Assembly: GCA_017428055.1 (NCBI GenBank)
Contig: JAFRRN010000092.1
Span: forward strand, 1-54,947
From: Prevotella sp.
GTDB lineage: Bacteria > Bacteroidota > Bacteroidia > Bacteroidales > Bacteroidaceae
DNA length: 54,947 bases
Direction of reading: 5' to 3'
The translations under genes were made by a program, and so were the position numbers. Numbering within the stretch: the first letter of the stretch is position 1; every line of letters starts with the position of its first letter. The notes under the pieces are model-generated. The model was not told where the DNA came from and made no database searches. It worked only from the letters and a program-made list of their open reading frames with translations. Below, one piece after another: positions 1 to 7,827 of this stretch.

Positions 1-1
1 G

Positions 2-865
2 AACCAAGACATGGACCTCTTCAGCCAAAACAAGAGCGAGCGGGCGATTTACTTGATTTACGACGGCGACAAGAATGGCAACAACATCCCCGACCCGGAG
101 GAGATAGGCATTCATCCCTTGAAAGGCGACGGCGACTTCCGTAGCCAAGAGTGCATCGAATTGTTGAAACAGGCGGATATTGTCGTGACCAACCCGCCTT
201 TCTCCTTATTCCGTGAATATGTGGCGCAGTTGATGGAATACGACAAGAAGTTCTTGATTATCGGGAATGTCAATGCTTGTTCCACCAAGGAAATATTCCA
301 GCTGATGAAAGACAATAAGGTATGGATGGGCGCAAGCATCCATAGCGGAGACCGTAAGTTTTGGGTTCCCGATGGTTACGAATTAAATGCCGCTGGTTGT
401 GGTGTTGATGAAAATGGCAAGAAATATATTCGAGTGAAAGGTGTAAGATGGTTTACTAATCTTGATTATAAAGAACGCCACGAGGACATTATTCTTTATA
501 GGAAGTACACGCCCGAGGCTTATCCTAAATATGACAATTACGATGCCATTGAAGTTGGGAAGACCGACGAGATTCCCGAAGATTATGACGGCGTGATGGG
601 TGTTCCCATTACATTCCTCGACAAATACAACCCCGACCAGTTTGAGATTCTTGGCATCACCAAGACTTGGTTTGGCTTGGCAAGCAAGACCTACGGCGAG
701 CAAATACAAGTGGACAAGAACGGGAAGGAAAGCCGCGTGACAAAACTGAATGATGGGGCAGTGCTTGAAGTACCCCAGCCACCCATTGGAAAGACCTATT
801 ACAAGGTGGATGGGAAGTTGTACATCCAGACTTACCCCCGTATTCTCATCCGCCGCAGAAAGTAG
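2..865 (+). CDS. EcoRI-family adenine-specific DNA methyltransferase, 5' truncated by window edge
   Basis: This probably transfers a methyl group from S-adenosylmethionine to adenine in DNA, the modification half of a restriction-modification system. The reading frame is open to the left edge, so the true start lies outside the window; the first ATG inside is at 11. The catalytic motif IV appears as VTNPPF (about residues 59-64 from that ATG), followed by family-typical stretches such as FLIIGNVNA and KEIF. The AdoMet-binding motif I is not in the visible part and must lie upstream. The C-terminal half has the long polar region usual for EcoRI-type enzymes. The stop codon is immediately followed by the promoter of the first toxin-antitoxin module. 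The partner nuclease is probably the DUF262-HNH gene at 2287, which is inference from position. Confidence 0.8.
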   Translation, partial: NQDMDLFSQNKSERAIYLIYDGDKNGNNIPDPEEIGIHPLKGDGDFRSQECIELLKQADIVVTNPPFSLFREYVAQLMEYDKKFLIIGNVNACSTKEIFQLMKDNKVWMGASIHSGDRKFWVPDGYELNAAGCGVDENGKKYIRVKGVRWFTNLDYKERHEDIILYRKYTPEAYPKYDNYDAIEVGKTDEIPEDYDGVMGVPITFLDKYNPDQFEILGITKTWFGLASKTYGEQIQVDKNGKESRVTKLNDGAVLEVPQPPIGKTYYKVDGKLYIQTYPRILIRRRK

Positions 866-1001
866 CAAAAGTTTTGTCGTATGGAATATATTTCCTATCT
901 TTGCAACAACCAAAATTGAAATCAATATGAATGCTGTATCAATGGACAATCTGTGGCGTTATCTGCAAGGGCTTTCGCTGACGGCCAGCAACCGGAGGTG
1001 G
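866..1001 (+). repeat. 136 bp direct repeat, copy 1 (promoter plus antitoxin 5' end)
   Basis: This segment recurs at 1662-1797 with five single-base differences and no gaps. It covers a complete promoter, the leader and the first 25 codons of an antitoxin, and starts at the base after the methyltransferase stop codon. The two copies lead into unrelated antitoxin C-termini and unrelated toxins. Confidence 0.95.
873..903 (+). promoter_or_regulatory. Bacteroidetes promoter of toxin-antitoxin module 1
   Basis: TTTG at 873-876 and TATCTTTG at 896-903 are separated by 19 bp, an exact match to the phylum consensus. The antitoxin ATG follows at 927, leaving a leader of about 17-20 nt. Confidence 0.8.
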
Positions 1002-1196
1002 CTGATGGAACGCTTGGCAGAGCCTGCCGCACCGACCGAGACAATGAAAGAAAGAAAAAAGGAGTTGGCTTTTCCGAAAATCCCTAAAGATTACACCCCT
1101 TCCCCCGAAGTGTTGGCTATGACTTTAGGGCCATTGCCGAAAGATATTGATTTGGAGAAGGAGTTGAACGAGAGATGGGAAGAATGGGCAAGATGA
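927..1196 (+). CDS. Antitoxin of module 1 (pairs with PIN toxin)
   Basis: This 89-residue protein is probably the labile antitoxin of a type II module. The ATG at 927 sits a short leader downstream of the promoter and begins the same 25-residue N-terminus (MNAVSMDNLWRYL...) as the antitoxin at 1723. After residue 25 the two diverge completely. The C-terminal part here (LGPLPKDIDLEKELNERWEEW) is acidic and aromatic, as expected for a toxin-binding tail. The stop overlaps the toxin start by 4 bp (ATGA), so translation is probably coupled. I do not recognise a classical DNA-binding fold; the conserved N-terminus may do that job. The start at 750 in the same frame is rejected because it lies upstream of the promoter. 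Confidence 0.75.
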   Translation: MNAVSMDNLWRYLQGLSLTASNRRWLMERLAEPAAPTETMKERKKELAFPKIPKDYTPSPEVLAMTLGPLPKDIDLEKELNERWEEWAR

Positions 1197-1606
1197 AAGT
1201 ATTTCTCGACACCAATGTACTTCTTGACCACTTGGCCAAGCGTGAGGGATTTTATGCTGATGCTGCAATCATCTTCTCTATGGTCAATGATGGTTTGCTG
1301 TTGGGATTGATATCATCTCTTTCCATTATTAATTGTGCCTATGTGTTACCTAAGCATTATGATAGACATGATGTGATGGAACAAATCAAGATCATGCTCA
1401 AGATGTTTACGGTATGCAATGTTGATGCCTCCGTTTTAGAGAAAGCTGTAAACATCAATCCATACGACTTTGAAGATGCCGTGCAGTATCTGTCGTCGTT
1501 ACCGCATAAGCCCGATGTCATCATCACACGTGACAAAAGAGGTTTCCGTGATTTTGATATACCTGTTATGACTCCGAAAGAGTTTGTCACCAAAGCCAAA
1601 GAATAA
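1193..1606 (+). CDS. PIN-domain toxin (VapC-like ribonuclease)
   Basis: This 137-residue protein is a PIN-domain nuclease, most likely an RNA-cleaving toxin. The metal-binding acidic set is visible: D6 in FLDTNVLLD at the N-terminus, E94/D95 in YDFEDAVQYL, and D114 in VIITRDKRGF. ATG 1193 overlaps the antitoxin stop by four bases; two earlier in-frame starts (1175, 1184) would add only MGRMGK and lie inside the antitoxin gene. The length is normal for single-domain VapC proteins. It is cognate to the antitoxin at 927 by position. The known VapC activity is cleavage of tRNA or rRNA; the target here cannot be read from sequence. Confidence 0.85.
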   Translation: MKVFLDTNVLLDHLAKREGFYADAAIIFSMVNDGLLLGLISSLSIINCAYVLPKHYDRHDVMEQIKIMLKMFTVCNVDASVLEKAVNINPYDFEDAVQYLSSLPHKPDVIITRDKRGFRDFDIPVMTPKEFVTKAKE

Positions 1607-1614
1607 ATGTCCCG

Positions 1615-1649
1615 TGGAAATCAAACTGCAATCCGTCCGTGTGCGTGAC
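1615..1649 (+). pseudogene. 35 bp orphan copy of the DUF262-HNH gene 5' end
   Basis: These 35 bases are identical to 2288-2322, which covers codons 1-12 of the DUF262-HNH gene. Here they follow the PIN toxin stop and are cut off after GTGCGTGAC, 12 bp before the second 136 bp repeat begins. This shows that module 1 once sat directly in front of the DUF262 gene, or that the flank was duplicated together with the module. Confidence 0.9.
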
Positions 1650-1661
1650 TATTCGCGCACT

Positions 1662-1797
1662 CAAAAGTTTTGTCGTATGGAATATATTTTCTATCTTTAC
1701 AACAACCAAAATAGAAATCAATATGAATGCTGTATCAATGGACAATCTGTGGCGTTACCTGCAAGGGCTATCGCTGACGGCCAGCAACCGGAGGTGG
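1662..1797 (+). repeat. 136 bp direct repeat, copy 2 (promoter plus antitoxin 5' end)
   Basis: Second copy of the segment at 866-1001 (131 of 136 bases identical). One of the differences changes the last base of the -7 element from G to A. Confidence 0.95.
1669..1699 (+). promoter_or_regulatory. Bacteroidetes promoter of toxin-antitoxin module 2
   Basis: TTTG at 1669-1672 and TATCTTTA at 1692-1699 are 19 bp apart. The final A departs from consensus, so this copy may be weaker than the one at 873. Confidence 0.7.
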
Positions 1798-1950
1798 TTG
1801 GCTGAAAAACTTATAGAATTGCCTACGGAGGGAGTGATGACAGACGCAGAGATTAAAGATGGGTTAGCTGATGCTTTCAAACAATTGGATGAAGTGAAAA
1901 AAGGATGTCGCGAGACACGCGATGCAGAAGAACTGTTGTATGAGCTTTAG
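1723..1950 (+). CDS. Antitoxin of module 2 (pairs with RelE/ParE toxin)
   Basis: A 75-residue probable antitoxin. Its first 25 residues are the same as those of the antitoxin at 927, encoded by the second 136 bp repeat. The remaining 50 residues are unrelated and strongly charged (LADAFKQLDEVKKG, RETRDAEELLYEL), consistent with a helix that wraps a RelE/ParE toxin. The gene overlaps the toxin start at 1940 by 11 bp. The arrangement, a shared N-terminus with a swapped C-terminus and toxin, suggests that the N-terminus is an exchangeable operator-binding or dimerisation module; that role is inference. Confidence 0.75.
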   Translation: MNAVSMDNLWRYLQGLSLTASNRRWLAEKLIELPTEGVMTDAEIKDGLADAFKQLDEVKKGCRETRDAEELLYEL

Positions 1951-2284
1951 GATAAGGACCATCGAGAACTTTGACCGTCAAGCTAAGAAGTTGGCCAAGC
2001 ATTACCCGTCTTTTCGTGAAGACTATGCCAAATTGCTGGACGAACTTCGTGAAAATCCTCTGTTGGGTACTGATTTAGGCGGTGGCATCAGGAAAGTGCG
2101 GATGGCTATTGCCTCAAAGGGAAAGGGCAAAAGAGGAGGAGCCAGAGTGATTACCTTTGAGGCAGACATTATTGCCGAGACATACAATGGGGAACTCATT
2201 CTGCTGTCGGTTTACGATAAGTCAGAACAGAGTACCATCTCTGACCAAGAAATCATGCGATTGAAGAAACTTGCAACACAATAG
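1940..2284 (+). CDS. RelE/ParE-superfamily toxin
   Basis: A 114-residue probable type II toxin. It has the family layout: an N-terminal helical hairpin (RTIENFDRQAKKLAKHYPSF, YAKLLDELRENP), a GIRKVRM strand, the basic GKGKRGGARVIT strand and a late LILLSVYDKSEQ strand. RelE members cleave mRNA on the ribosome and ParE members poison gyrase; which applies is not clear, but the basic KGKGKRGG segment resembles the RelE/HigB branch. ATG 1940 is preferred because it starts the conserved fold and overlaps the antitoxin by 11 bp; ATG 1922 would add six residues. The stop is 2 bp before the DUF262 gene start. Confidence 0.8.
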   Translation: MSFRIRTIENFDRQAKKLAKHYPSFREDYAKLLDELRENPLLGTDLGGGIRKVRMAIASKGKGKRGGARVITFEADIIAETYNGELILLSVYDKSEQSTISDQEIMRLKKLATQ

Positions 2285-2286
2285 GA

Positions 2287-3396
2287 ATGGAAATCAAACT
2301 GCAATCCGTCCGTGTGCGTGACCTGATAGACGGCTATGTGAACGATGCCAACAAAGGCGTGTGGGGCTATGGCGGCAGGCTTGACATCCGCCCGCCTTAC
2401 CAGCGTGAGTTTCGCTATGACATCAAGCAGAGGCAGGCGGTAGTGCATACGATATTGAAAGGCTTTCCGCTCAACATCATGTATTGGAGCGTAGTGGGTG
2501 ACGACCAATACGAGATGATAGACGGGCAGCAGCGCACGTTGAGCATCTGCGAATATCGTTACCATGAGTTTCACATCATCGACCCTGAGCGCGGCACGCT
2601 CTATTTTGGCTCATTGACGAAGGAGGAGCAGGAACGGTTTCTGGATTACGAGCTGTCGGTCTATTTCTGCACGGGAACGGACAAGGAGAAGCTGGACTGG
2701 TTTCGTGTCATCAATATCGCTGGCGAGCGGCTGCTTGACCAAGAGCTGTTGAATGCCGTCTATGTGGGACCGTTTGTCAGCGATGCGCGTAAATATTTCT
2801 CCAAGATGAATTGTCCCGCATATAAGATGGGCGGTGACTTGTTGAATGGTAATGCCATTGAACAGGCATACTTGACAACGGTGCTCCGTTGGGCAGCCCG
2901 CAGGGAGGGTATCAAGGAGACGAGCGAGTATATGTCGAAGCACAAGGACGATGCCAATGCCAATCAGTTGTGGGCTTACTTCTCTGCCATCGTGACATGG
3001 GTACGCTCCACCTTTATTCAATATAGAAGGGAGATGAAGGGGCTGGATTGGGGATTGCTCTATGACACCTATCACGAAAACATCTACGACACGGCAGAAT
3101 TGGAGAGGCGCATCCACGACTTGATGGAGGATGATGAGATTATGAAGAAATCGGGCATCTACAGCTATGTGCTTAGTGGTGACTTGCGCGACTTGTCGTT
3201 CCGTTCCTTCGACAAGAAACAGAAACGGGAGGCATACGAGCGGCAGCAAGGCATCTGTCCCCATTGTGGCAAGCACTTTGAACTGGAAGAGATGGAGGGC
3301 GACCACATCACGCCGTGGGTGGAGGGTGGCACGACGACCGCCGACAATTGCCAGATGCTCTGTAAGAACTGTAACAGGCTGAAGGGCGCACGATAG
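2287..3396 (+). CDS. DUF262-HNH nuclease (GmrSD-type restriction protein)
   Basis: A 369-residue two-domain protein. The N-terminal DUF262 (ParB-like NTPase fold) is marked by PPYQREF around residue 36-42 and DGQQRT at about 79-84. The C-terminal HNH nuclease has a zinc-knuckle CPHC near residue 324, the GDHITPW catalytic element with D339/H340, a following N, and CKNC near the end. DUF262 proteins of the GmrSD group use a nucleotide to cut foreign or modified DNA. Next to an EcoRI-type methyltransferase it is a plausible restriction subunit. The start lies 2 bp after the toxin stop, so expression probably depends on the toxin-antitoxin promoter. The first 12 codons are duplicated at 1615-1649. 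Confidence 0.85.
   Translation: MEIKLQSVRVRDLIDGYVNDANKGVWGYGGRLDIRPPYQREFRYDIKQRQAVVHTILKGFPLNIMYWSVVGDDQYEMIDGQQRTLSICEYRYHEFHIIDPERGTLYFGSLTKEEQERFLDYELSVYFCTGTDKEKLDWFRVINIAGERLLDQELLNAVYVGPFVSDARKYFSKMNCPAYKMGGDLLNGNAIEQAYLTTVLRWAARREGIKETSEYMSKHKDDANANQLWAYFSAIVTWVRSTFIQYRREMKGLDWGLLYDTYHENIYDTAELERRIHDLMEDDEIMKKSGIYSYVLSGDLRDLSFRSFDKKQKREAYERQQGICPHCGKHFELEEMEGDHITPWVEGGTTTADNCQMLCKNCNRLKGAR
2288..2322 (+). repeat. 35 bp direct repeat, functional copy inside the DUF262-HNH gene
   Basis: Intact partner of the orphan copy at 1615-1649; the two are identical over 35 bases and differ immediately afterwards. Confidence 0.9.
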
Positions 3397-3410
3397 GAAT
3401 TACTAATACT

Positions 3411-6400
3411 ATGGGATTAATCGAAAGTAATGTCACGGCGGCTGAGTTGATTACCCGCGTGAAGGAGATTGCCCAATATGAGGGCAAGGAAGGATGCGTC
3501 GCCAACAAGATGATGCACGAGACGTTGGTGTTGGCTTGTGCCGAGGGACTGAAGGGAACACGGCATGGCTTTGGCAACCTTTCCTCACAGGTGGACACCT
3601 TGTGTAAGATGCACCATGTCACGCCCACCGACACTAATGCCATCCACAGGATGAGACGCGACAGCAATAGCTCCAAGCCCCTCTTGCCCGAGGTGTTGCG
3701 TTTTGACTGCTTGGCTCTTGCGAAGTTTATTAGGGTGGTGTTTGGCGATAGTCATGCGAATATTCCATTGCCTCATGAGGAATCAGGGAATGACAAGGGT
3801 AAAGTGTTTGCCGGAGATACACGTGTTGATGCCATACGGTGCATAGTAGATGGGTGGGATGAACATACCATTCGAGTGAATGTGGATCAAGATGGAGTGG
3901 GGGATAGCTTGGTGGTAGATTATGAAAATACGGCTGAATACATCGACTTGTCATATCTGAACGACATATTATATAAAGGTGTACAGCTTAACTTGCTTGA
4001 TGTGGAGATGCGAGAGGGCAGGGCGATACCACGGATGGTGGTCGTGGAACCCGACTATCTGCTTGACATCAGCAGCATCGCCACGTGTTTTGAGGATTAT
4101 GGGCATCATCCCCTGTCGTTTGTCCTTAACCAGATGAAGCCCCGTGTCAATACCCCTGCCACGATCTTGGGAAACTTTGCGGGAAGTGCCTTGGATGATA
4201 TTATTAACAATGAGGATTACCATATCGGCGATACCATCAAGGCGAACTTCCGCGAGCGGGCGTTGGAATACTGTACTTGCGAGGAATTAGATATCGAGGA
4301 TTTCAAGAAGAACATCGCCATACAAGTCAATAACCTACGGCAGATAGTGGACGAGGTCTTCAAGAAATATGACAGGACGAAAGCCATCCTTGAACCTTCA
4401 TTCGTCTGTGAGAAGTTAGGAATACAAGGACGTGTGGACCTTATGACAACGGACATGCGTCTCTTGGTGGAGCAGAAGTCGGGACGCAACATGTACATCG
4501 AGCGGAAGAGTAGAAACAGGCACGGAAGCCTCCATATCGAGAAACACTATGTGCAGCTACTGCTTTATTTTGGCGTGTTGGCTTATAACTTCCATCTTTC
4601 ACGCAGGAATACGGACATCTATTTGCTCTATTCCAAGTACGGGTTGCCTGATGGGTTGCTGGAAGTACAGCCTCTACAGAAGTTGGTACATGAGGCAATC
4701 AAGTTCAGGAACGAGGTGGTTGCCATTGAATACCGTATCGCACAGGAGGGCTTTGGCAAATTCATCGACCAGATGACCCCCAAGACCATCAATGTGGAGG
4801 GGCTTGATGACTACTTCTTCAGGAGATACCAATTGCCATCGATTATGGAGATGACCGAGCCCCTGCACAGGCTCTCGCCATTGGAGCGGGCGTATTTCTG
4901 TAGGATGGCGACATTTGTGGTGAAGGAACAACTGCTTTCCAAGGTGGGAGCGGTGGAAGGAATGGGCAATAGCATGGCAGACCTGTGGAACATGCCGTTG
5001 GCAGAGAAACGAGAGACGGGCAATATCTACATGGGTTTGAAGGTCGTCGCCAAGGAGAAAAGCCGTGCGTCGAATGGCTTTGACACCATCACCCTTGCCA
5101 TTCCCGACCAAGGTGATGGCTTCCTTCCCAATTTCCGGCGGAGCGACATGGTGTATCTCTATGCCTATCGTGACGGGGAGGAACCCGATGTGCGCAAGAG
5201 TTTCCTATTTCAAGGCAATGTGGCAGACATACAAACGACGCAATTGACCATCCATTTGAACGACGGACAGCAGAATCCATTGTTGTTCAGGGATGACGTG
5301 CCGTATGCCGTGGAACATGCCTCGAGCGACATTGGCGGCAATAGTGCCTTGGCAGGATTGCACCGCTTTATTACCGCCATGCAGGACAGGAAGGACTTGC
5401 TATTGGGGCAACGACCGCCACAAGCCGACAAAAGCCGGCAATTGACCAAGAGTTACCATCCTGACTATGATGAGGTGTTGCTGAAAGCCAAGCAAGCCAT
5501 AGACTATTTCCTACTCATCGGTCCCCCGGGAACGGGCAAGACATCGATGGCTTTACGGTTCTTGGTGGAGGAGGAATTGGCGTCTACTTCGTCGAGTGTT
5601 CTGCTGATGGCATATACCAACAGGGCGGTGGACGAGATTTGCGCGATGTTGTGTGGGGTGGGGATTGACTTCATCCGATTGGGGAATGAATATAGTTGTG
5701 ACCCTCAATATAAACCCTATCTATTGGGAAACGCCATCGAGGAATGTCCCAAACTGGATTTCATCAAGCGGAAAATCCAAGAGACAAGGGTCATTGTGGC
5801 AACTACCGCCACGATGCAGTCGCGTCCACTCATCTTCCGAGTCAAGCATTTCTCGTTGGCAATCGTCGATGAGGCGAGCCAGATCTTGGAACCAAACATC
5901 ATAGGGCTGCTTTCCATGCACCATGACGCATCTGACATCGACCGCTTCATCTTGATTGGCGACTATAAGCAGTTGCCAGCGGTAGTGAGGCAAAACGCCA
6001 TCGATGCTGCCGTAGATAGCCCTTTGTTGAGGGAAATAGGGTTGGACGATTGCCGTAATTCACTCTTTGAGCGGCTCATCAGGACTGAAAGGAAACATGA
6101 GAGGACTGACTTTGTTGGCATTTTGCGTAAGCAGGGACGTATGCATCCTGCCATAGCGGAGTTTCCCAACACGATGTTTTACAGGAACGAAAGGCTCGAT
6201 GTCGTGCCATGTAAGCACCAGTTGGAAGGAGACATCGGCTATTCGTTGCCATCGGAAGATGTCCTCGATGACCAATTGAAGAGTCAACGGATGGTCTTTA
6301 TCCCATCCAAGATGTGCAAAAGTCCAGACATTTCCGACAAGGTAAATGTGGATGAGGCGCGTATCGTGGCAGACATTCTCCGTCGGGTGCATCGGTTCTA

Positions 6401-6779
6401 TGGAGAAGCGTTTGACATAAACAGAACCGTGGGTGTCATCGTTCCCTATCGCAACCAGATTGCCACCATCCGCAAGGAAATAGAGAAGTTGGGCATCCCG
6501 TGCCTGTTGGATGTGTCGATTGATACCGTTGAACGCTACCAAGGAAGCCAGCGTGACGTGATCATCTATTCCTTCACCATCCAATACCGTTACCAGATAG
6601 CGTTTCTGACAGCCAATTGTTTTGAGGAGGAGGGTCGCGAAATCGACAGAAAACTGAATGTTGCCATCACTCGGGCAAGGAAACAAATGATCATCACGGG
6701 CAACGAACAGGTGCTTTCTTACCATCCTACATTCAAGAAACTGATGGCTTTTGTCAAGGAAAAAGAAAAAAAATGCTAA
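3411..6779 (+). CDS. Dna2-like PD-(D/E)XK nuclease fused to superfamily 1 helicase
   Basis: A 1122-residue DNA or RNA helicase with a nuclease-like module. The C-terminal half has all superfamily 1 (Upf1/Dna2 branch) motifs: Walker A GPPGTGKT near residue 704, DEAS near 820, GDYKQLP near 850, VIVPYRNQ, VERYQGSQRD and NVAITRAR near 1084. Around residues 341-357, GRVDLM followed by VEQKSG gives the D...ExK signature of RecB/Cas4-like nucleases, with a downstream HIEKHYVQ. The first 130 residues are helical and unassigned. It follows the DUF262-HNH gene by 14 bp on the same strand, so it probably belongs to the same defence operon. A general repair role cannot be excluded. No iron-sulphur cysteine cluster is obvious. 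Confidence 0.8.
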   Translation: MGLIESNVTAAELITRVKEIAQYEGKEGCVANKMMHETLVLACAEGLKGTRHGFGNLSSQVDTLCKMHHVTPTDTNAIHRMRRDSNSSKPLLPEVLRFDCLALAKFIRVVFGDSHANIPLPHEESGNDKGKVFAGDTRVDAIRCIVDGWDEHTIRVNVDQDGVGDSLVVDYENTAEYIDLSYLNDILYKGVQLNLLDVEMREGRAIPRMVVVEPDYLLDISSIATCFEDYGHHPLSFVLNQMKPRVNTPATILGNFAGSALDDIINNEDYHIGDTIKANFRERALEYCTCEELDIEDFKKNIAIQVNNLRQIVDEVFKKYDRTKAILEPSFVCEKLGIQGRVDLMTTDMRLLVEQKSGRNMYIERKSRNRHGSLHIEKHYVQLLLYFGVLAYNFHLSRRNTDIYLLYSKYGLPDGLLEVQPLQKLVHEAIKFRNEVVAIEYRIAQEGFGKFIDQMTPKTINVEGLDDYFFRRYQLPSIMEMTEPLHRLSPLERAYFCRMATFVVKEQLLSKVGAVEGMGNSMADLWNMPLAEKRETGNIYMGLKVVAKEKSRASNGFDTITLAIPDQGDGFLPNFRRSDMVYLYAYRDGEEPDVRKSFLFQGNVADIQTTQLTIHLNDGQQNPLLFRDDVPYAVEHASSDIGGNSALAGLHRFITAMQDRKDLLLGQRPPQADKSRQLTKSYHPDYDEVLLKAKQAIDYFLLIGPPGTGKTSMALRFLVEEELASTSSSVLLMAYTNRAVDEICAMLCGVGIDFIRLGNEYSCDPQYKPYLLGNAIEECPKLDFIKRKIQETRVIVATTATMQSRPLIFRVKHFSLAIVDEASQILEPNIIGLLSMHHDASDIDRFILIGDYKQLPAVVRQNAIDAAVDSPLLREIGLDDCRNSLFERLIRTERKHERTDFVGILRKQGRMHPAIAEFPNTMFYRNERLDVVPCKHQLEGDIGYSLPSEDVLDDQLKSQRMVFIPSKMCKSPDISDKVNVDEARIVADILRRVHRFYGEAFDINRTVGVIVPYRNQIATIRKEIEKLGIPCLLDVSIDTVERYQGSQRDVIIYSFTIQYRYQIAFLTANCFEEEGREIDRKLNVAITRARKQMIITGNEQVLSYHPTFKKLMAFVKEKEKKC

Positions 6780-6785
6780 AAAGGA

Positions 6786-6816
6786 CTTGCCTTTCGGAAA
6801 ATATTGCCTATCTTTG
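6786..6816 (+). promoter_or_regulatory. Promoter of greA
   Basis: CTTG at 6786-6789 and TATCTTTG at 6809-6816 are 19 bp apart. It begins 7 bp after the helicase stop codon and gives greA a leader of about 110 nt. Confidence 0.7.
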
Positions 6817-6854
6817 CAGACGAAAATATAAGGGAAAAGGATTTCAAGGATACT

Positions 6855-6885
6855 GAATTTCGACTACACGGAGTTGTCGAAATTC
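6855..6885 (+). repeat. Inverted repeat in the greA leader
   Basis: GAATTTCGAC at 6855-6864 pairs perfectly with GTCGAAATTC at 6876-6885 across an 11 nt loop. It lies between the promoter and the greA start and is followed by ATTATTTTTG. It could terminate read-through from the helicase gene, act as an attenuator, or bind a regulator; the sequence does not decide. Confidence 0.6.
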
Positions 6886-6930
6886 ATTATTTTTGTTATC
6901 CAAGAATATTAAGAAAAAAAATAGAACATT

Positions 6931-7398
6931 ATGGCTTATATGTCACAAGAAGGCTACGAGAATCTCGTAGAGGAACTGAAACGCTTGGAATCAATCGAGC
7001 GTCCGAAAATCTCAGCCGCCATTGCCGAGGCTCGCGACAAGGGAGACCTGAGCGAGAACTCAGAGTATGAGGCTGCTAAAGAGGCGCAGTCGCACCTCGA
7101 GTCGAAAATCAACCGTCTGAAAGTCACCATATCGGAGGCGAAGATTATTGACACGTCTCTCCTCAGTGGGGATGCCGTACAAATCCTCTCGAAGGTGGAA
7201 CTTACCAATCTTGACACCCAGGCGAAAATGGTTTATACCATTGTGAGTGAAAGCGAGGCAAATCTGCGTGAGGGGAAAATCTCCATCAAGACACCTATTG
7301 CGCAAGGATTGCTGAACAAGAAAGTGGGAGATGAGGCCGTCATTAACATCCCACGTGGTACGATCAGGCTTCGCGTTGACAACATTTCTATCGAATGA
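6931..7398 (+). CDS. greA: Transcription elongation factor GreA
   Basis: A 155-residue cytoplasmic factor that rescues backtracked RNA polymerase by stimulating transcript cleavage. The N-terminal coiled coil carries the diagnostic tip ARDKGDLSENSEY, with acidic residues D39 and E42 that enter the polymerase secondary channel. The C-terminal globular domain (from about residue 80) ends with GTIRLRVDNISIE. The length is normal. It has its own promoter at 6786 and is followed 30 bp later by the HIT-protein gene, with which it probably forms a two-gene operon closed by the terminator at 7819. Confidence 0.95.
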   Translation: MAYMSQEGYENLVEELKRLESIERPKISAAIAEARDKGDLSENSEYEAAKEAQSHLESKINRLKVTISEAKIIDTSLLSGDAVQILSKVELTNLDTQAKMVYTIVSESEANLREGKISIKTPIAQGLLNKKVGDEAVINIPRGTIRLRVDNISIE

Positions 7399-7428
7399 CC
7401 ATACCTTTTTACCATAAATTTGAATATC

Positions 7429-7827
7429 ATGGACATCTTTTCAAAAATTGCCGCTGGCGTAATTCCGAGTTATAAATGCGCTGAGAGTGAGGACTTCTAT
7501 GCCTTCCTTGACATCAATCCATTGGTGAAAGGGCATACATTGGTGATTCCGCGCCGCGAAGTGGATTACATCTTCGACATGGAGGATGAGGAGCTTGCCG
7601 CTTTTCAGGTGTTTGCCAAGAAAGTTGCCATTGCCATCAAGAAAGCCTTTCCATGCAAGAAAGTGGCTGAAGTGGTGCTTGGATTGGAAGTGGCTCATGC
7701 ACATATCCACCTTATCCCGATGCAAAGCGAGGGGGATGTGGACTTCAGGAAGGAGAAATTGAAACTGTCGGAAGAGGAGTTTAAGGCTATTGCCGATAAG
7801 ATTTATACAGAATTTATAAAGGGTTAG
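7429..7827 (+). CDS. HIT family nucleotide hydrolase
   Basis: A 132-residue histidine-triad protein, probably hydrolysing purine-nucleoside phosphoramidates or diadenosine polyphosphates. The triad HAHIHLIP is near residue 89-96, and the N-terminus has the usual DIFSKIAAGVIPSYK and FLDINPLVKGHTLVIP strands. ATG 7429 is chosen over the TTG at 7420 because the family begins with this MDIF-type sequence. It lies 30 bp after greA; the stop codon sits inside the ascending arm of the terminator hairpin. Confidence 0.92.
   Translation: MDIFSKIAAGVIPSYKCAESEDFYAFLDINPLVKGHTLVIPRREVDYIFDMEDEELAAFQVFAKKVAIAIKKAFPCKKVAEVVLGLEVAHAHIHLIPMQSEGDVDFRKEKLKLSEEEFKAIADKIYTEFIKG

Noticed and set aside
750-926. 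In-frame extension of the first antitoxin to a start at 750
   Set aside because: It would start inside the methyltransferase gene and run through the consensus promoter at 873-903; the conserved N-terminus begins at 927.
383-949. 188-codon open frame on the minus strand
   Set aside because: It mirrors the methyltransferase gene and runs across the antitoxin promoter; no recognisable domain.
6804-7070. 88-codon open frame overlapping the greA promoter and 5' end
   Set aside because: Starts within the -7 element and its second half is greA in another frame.
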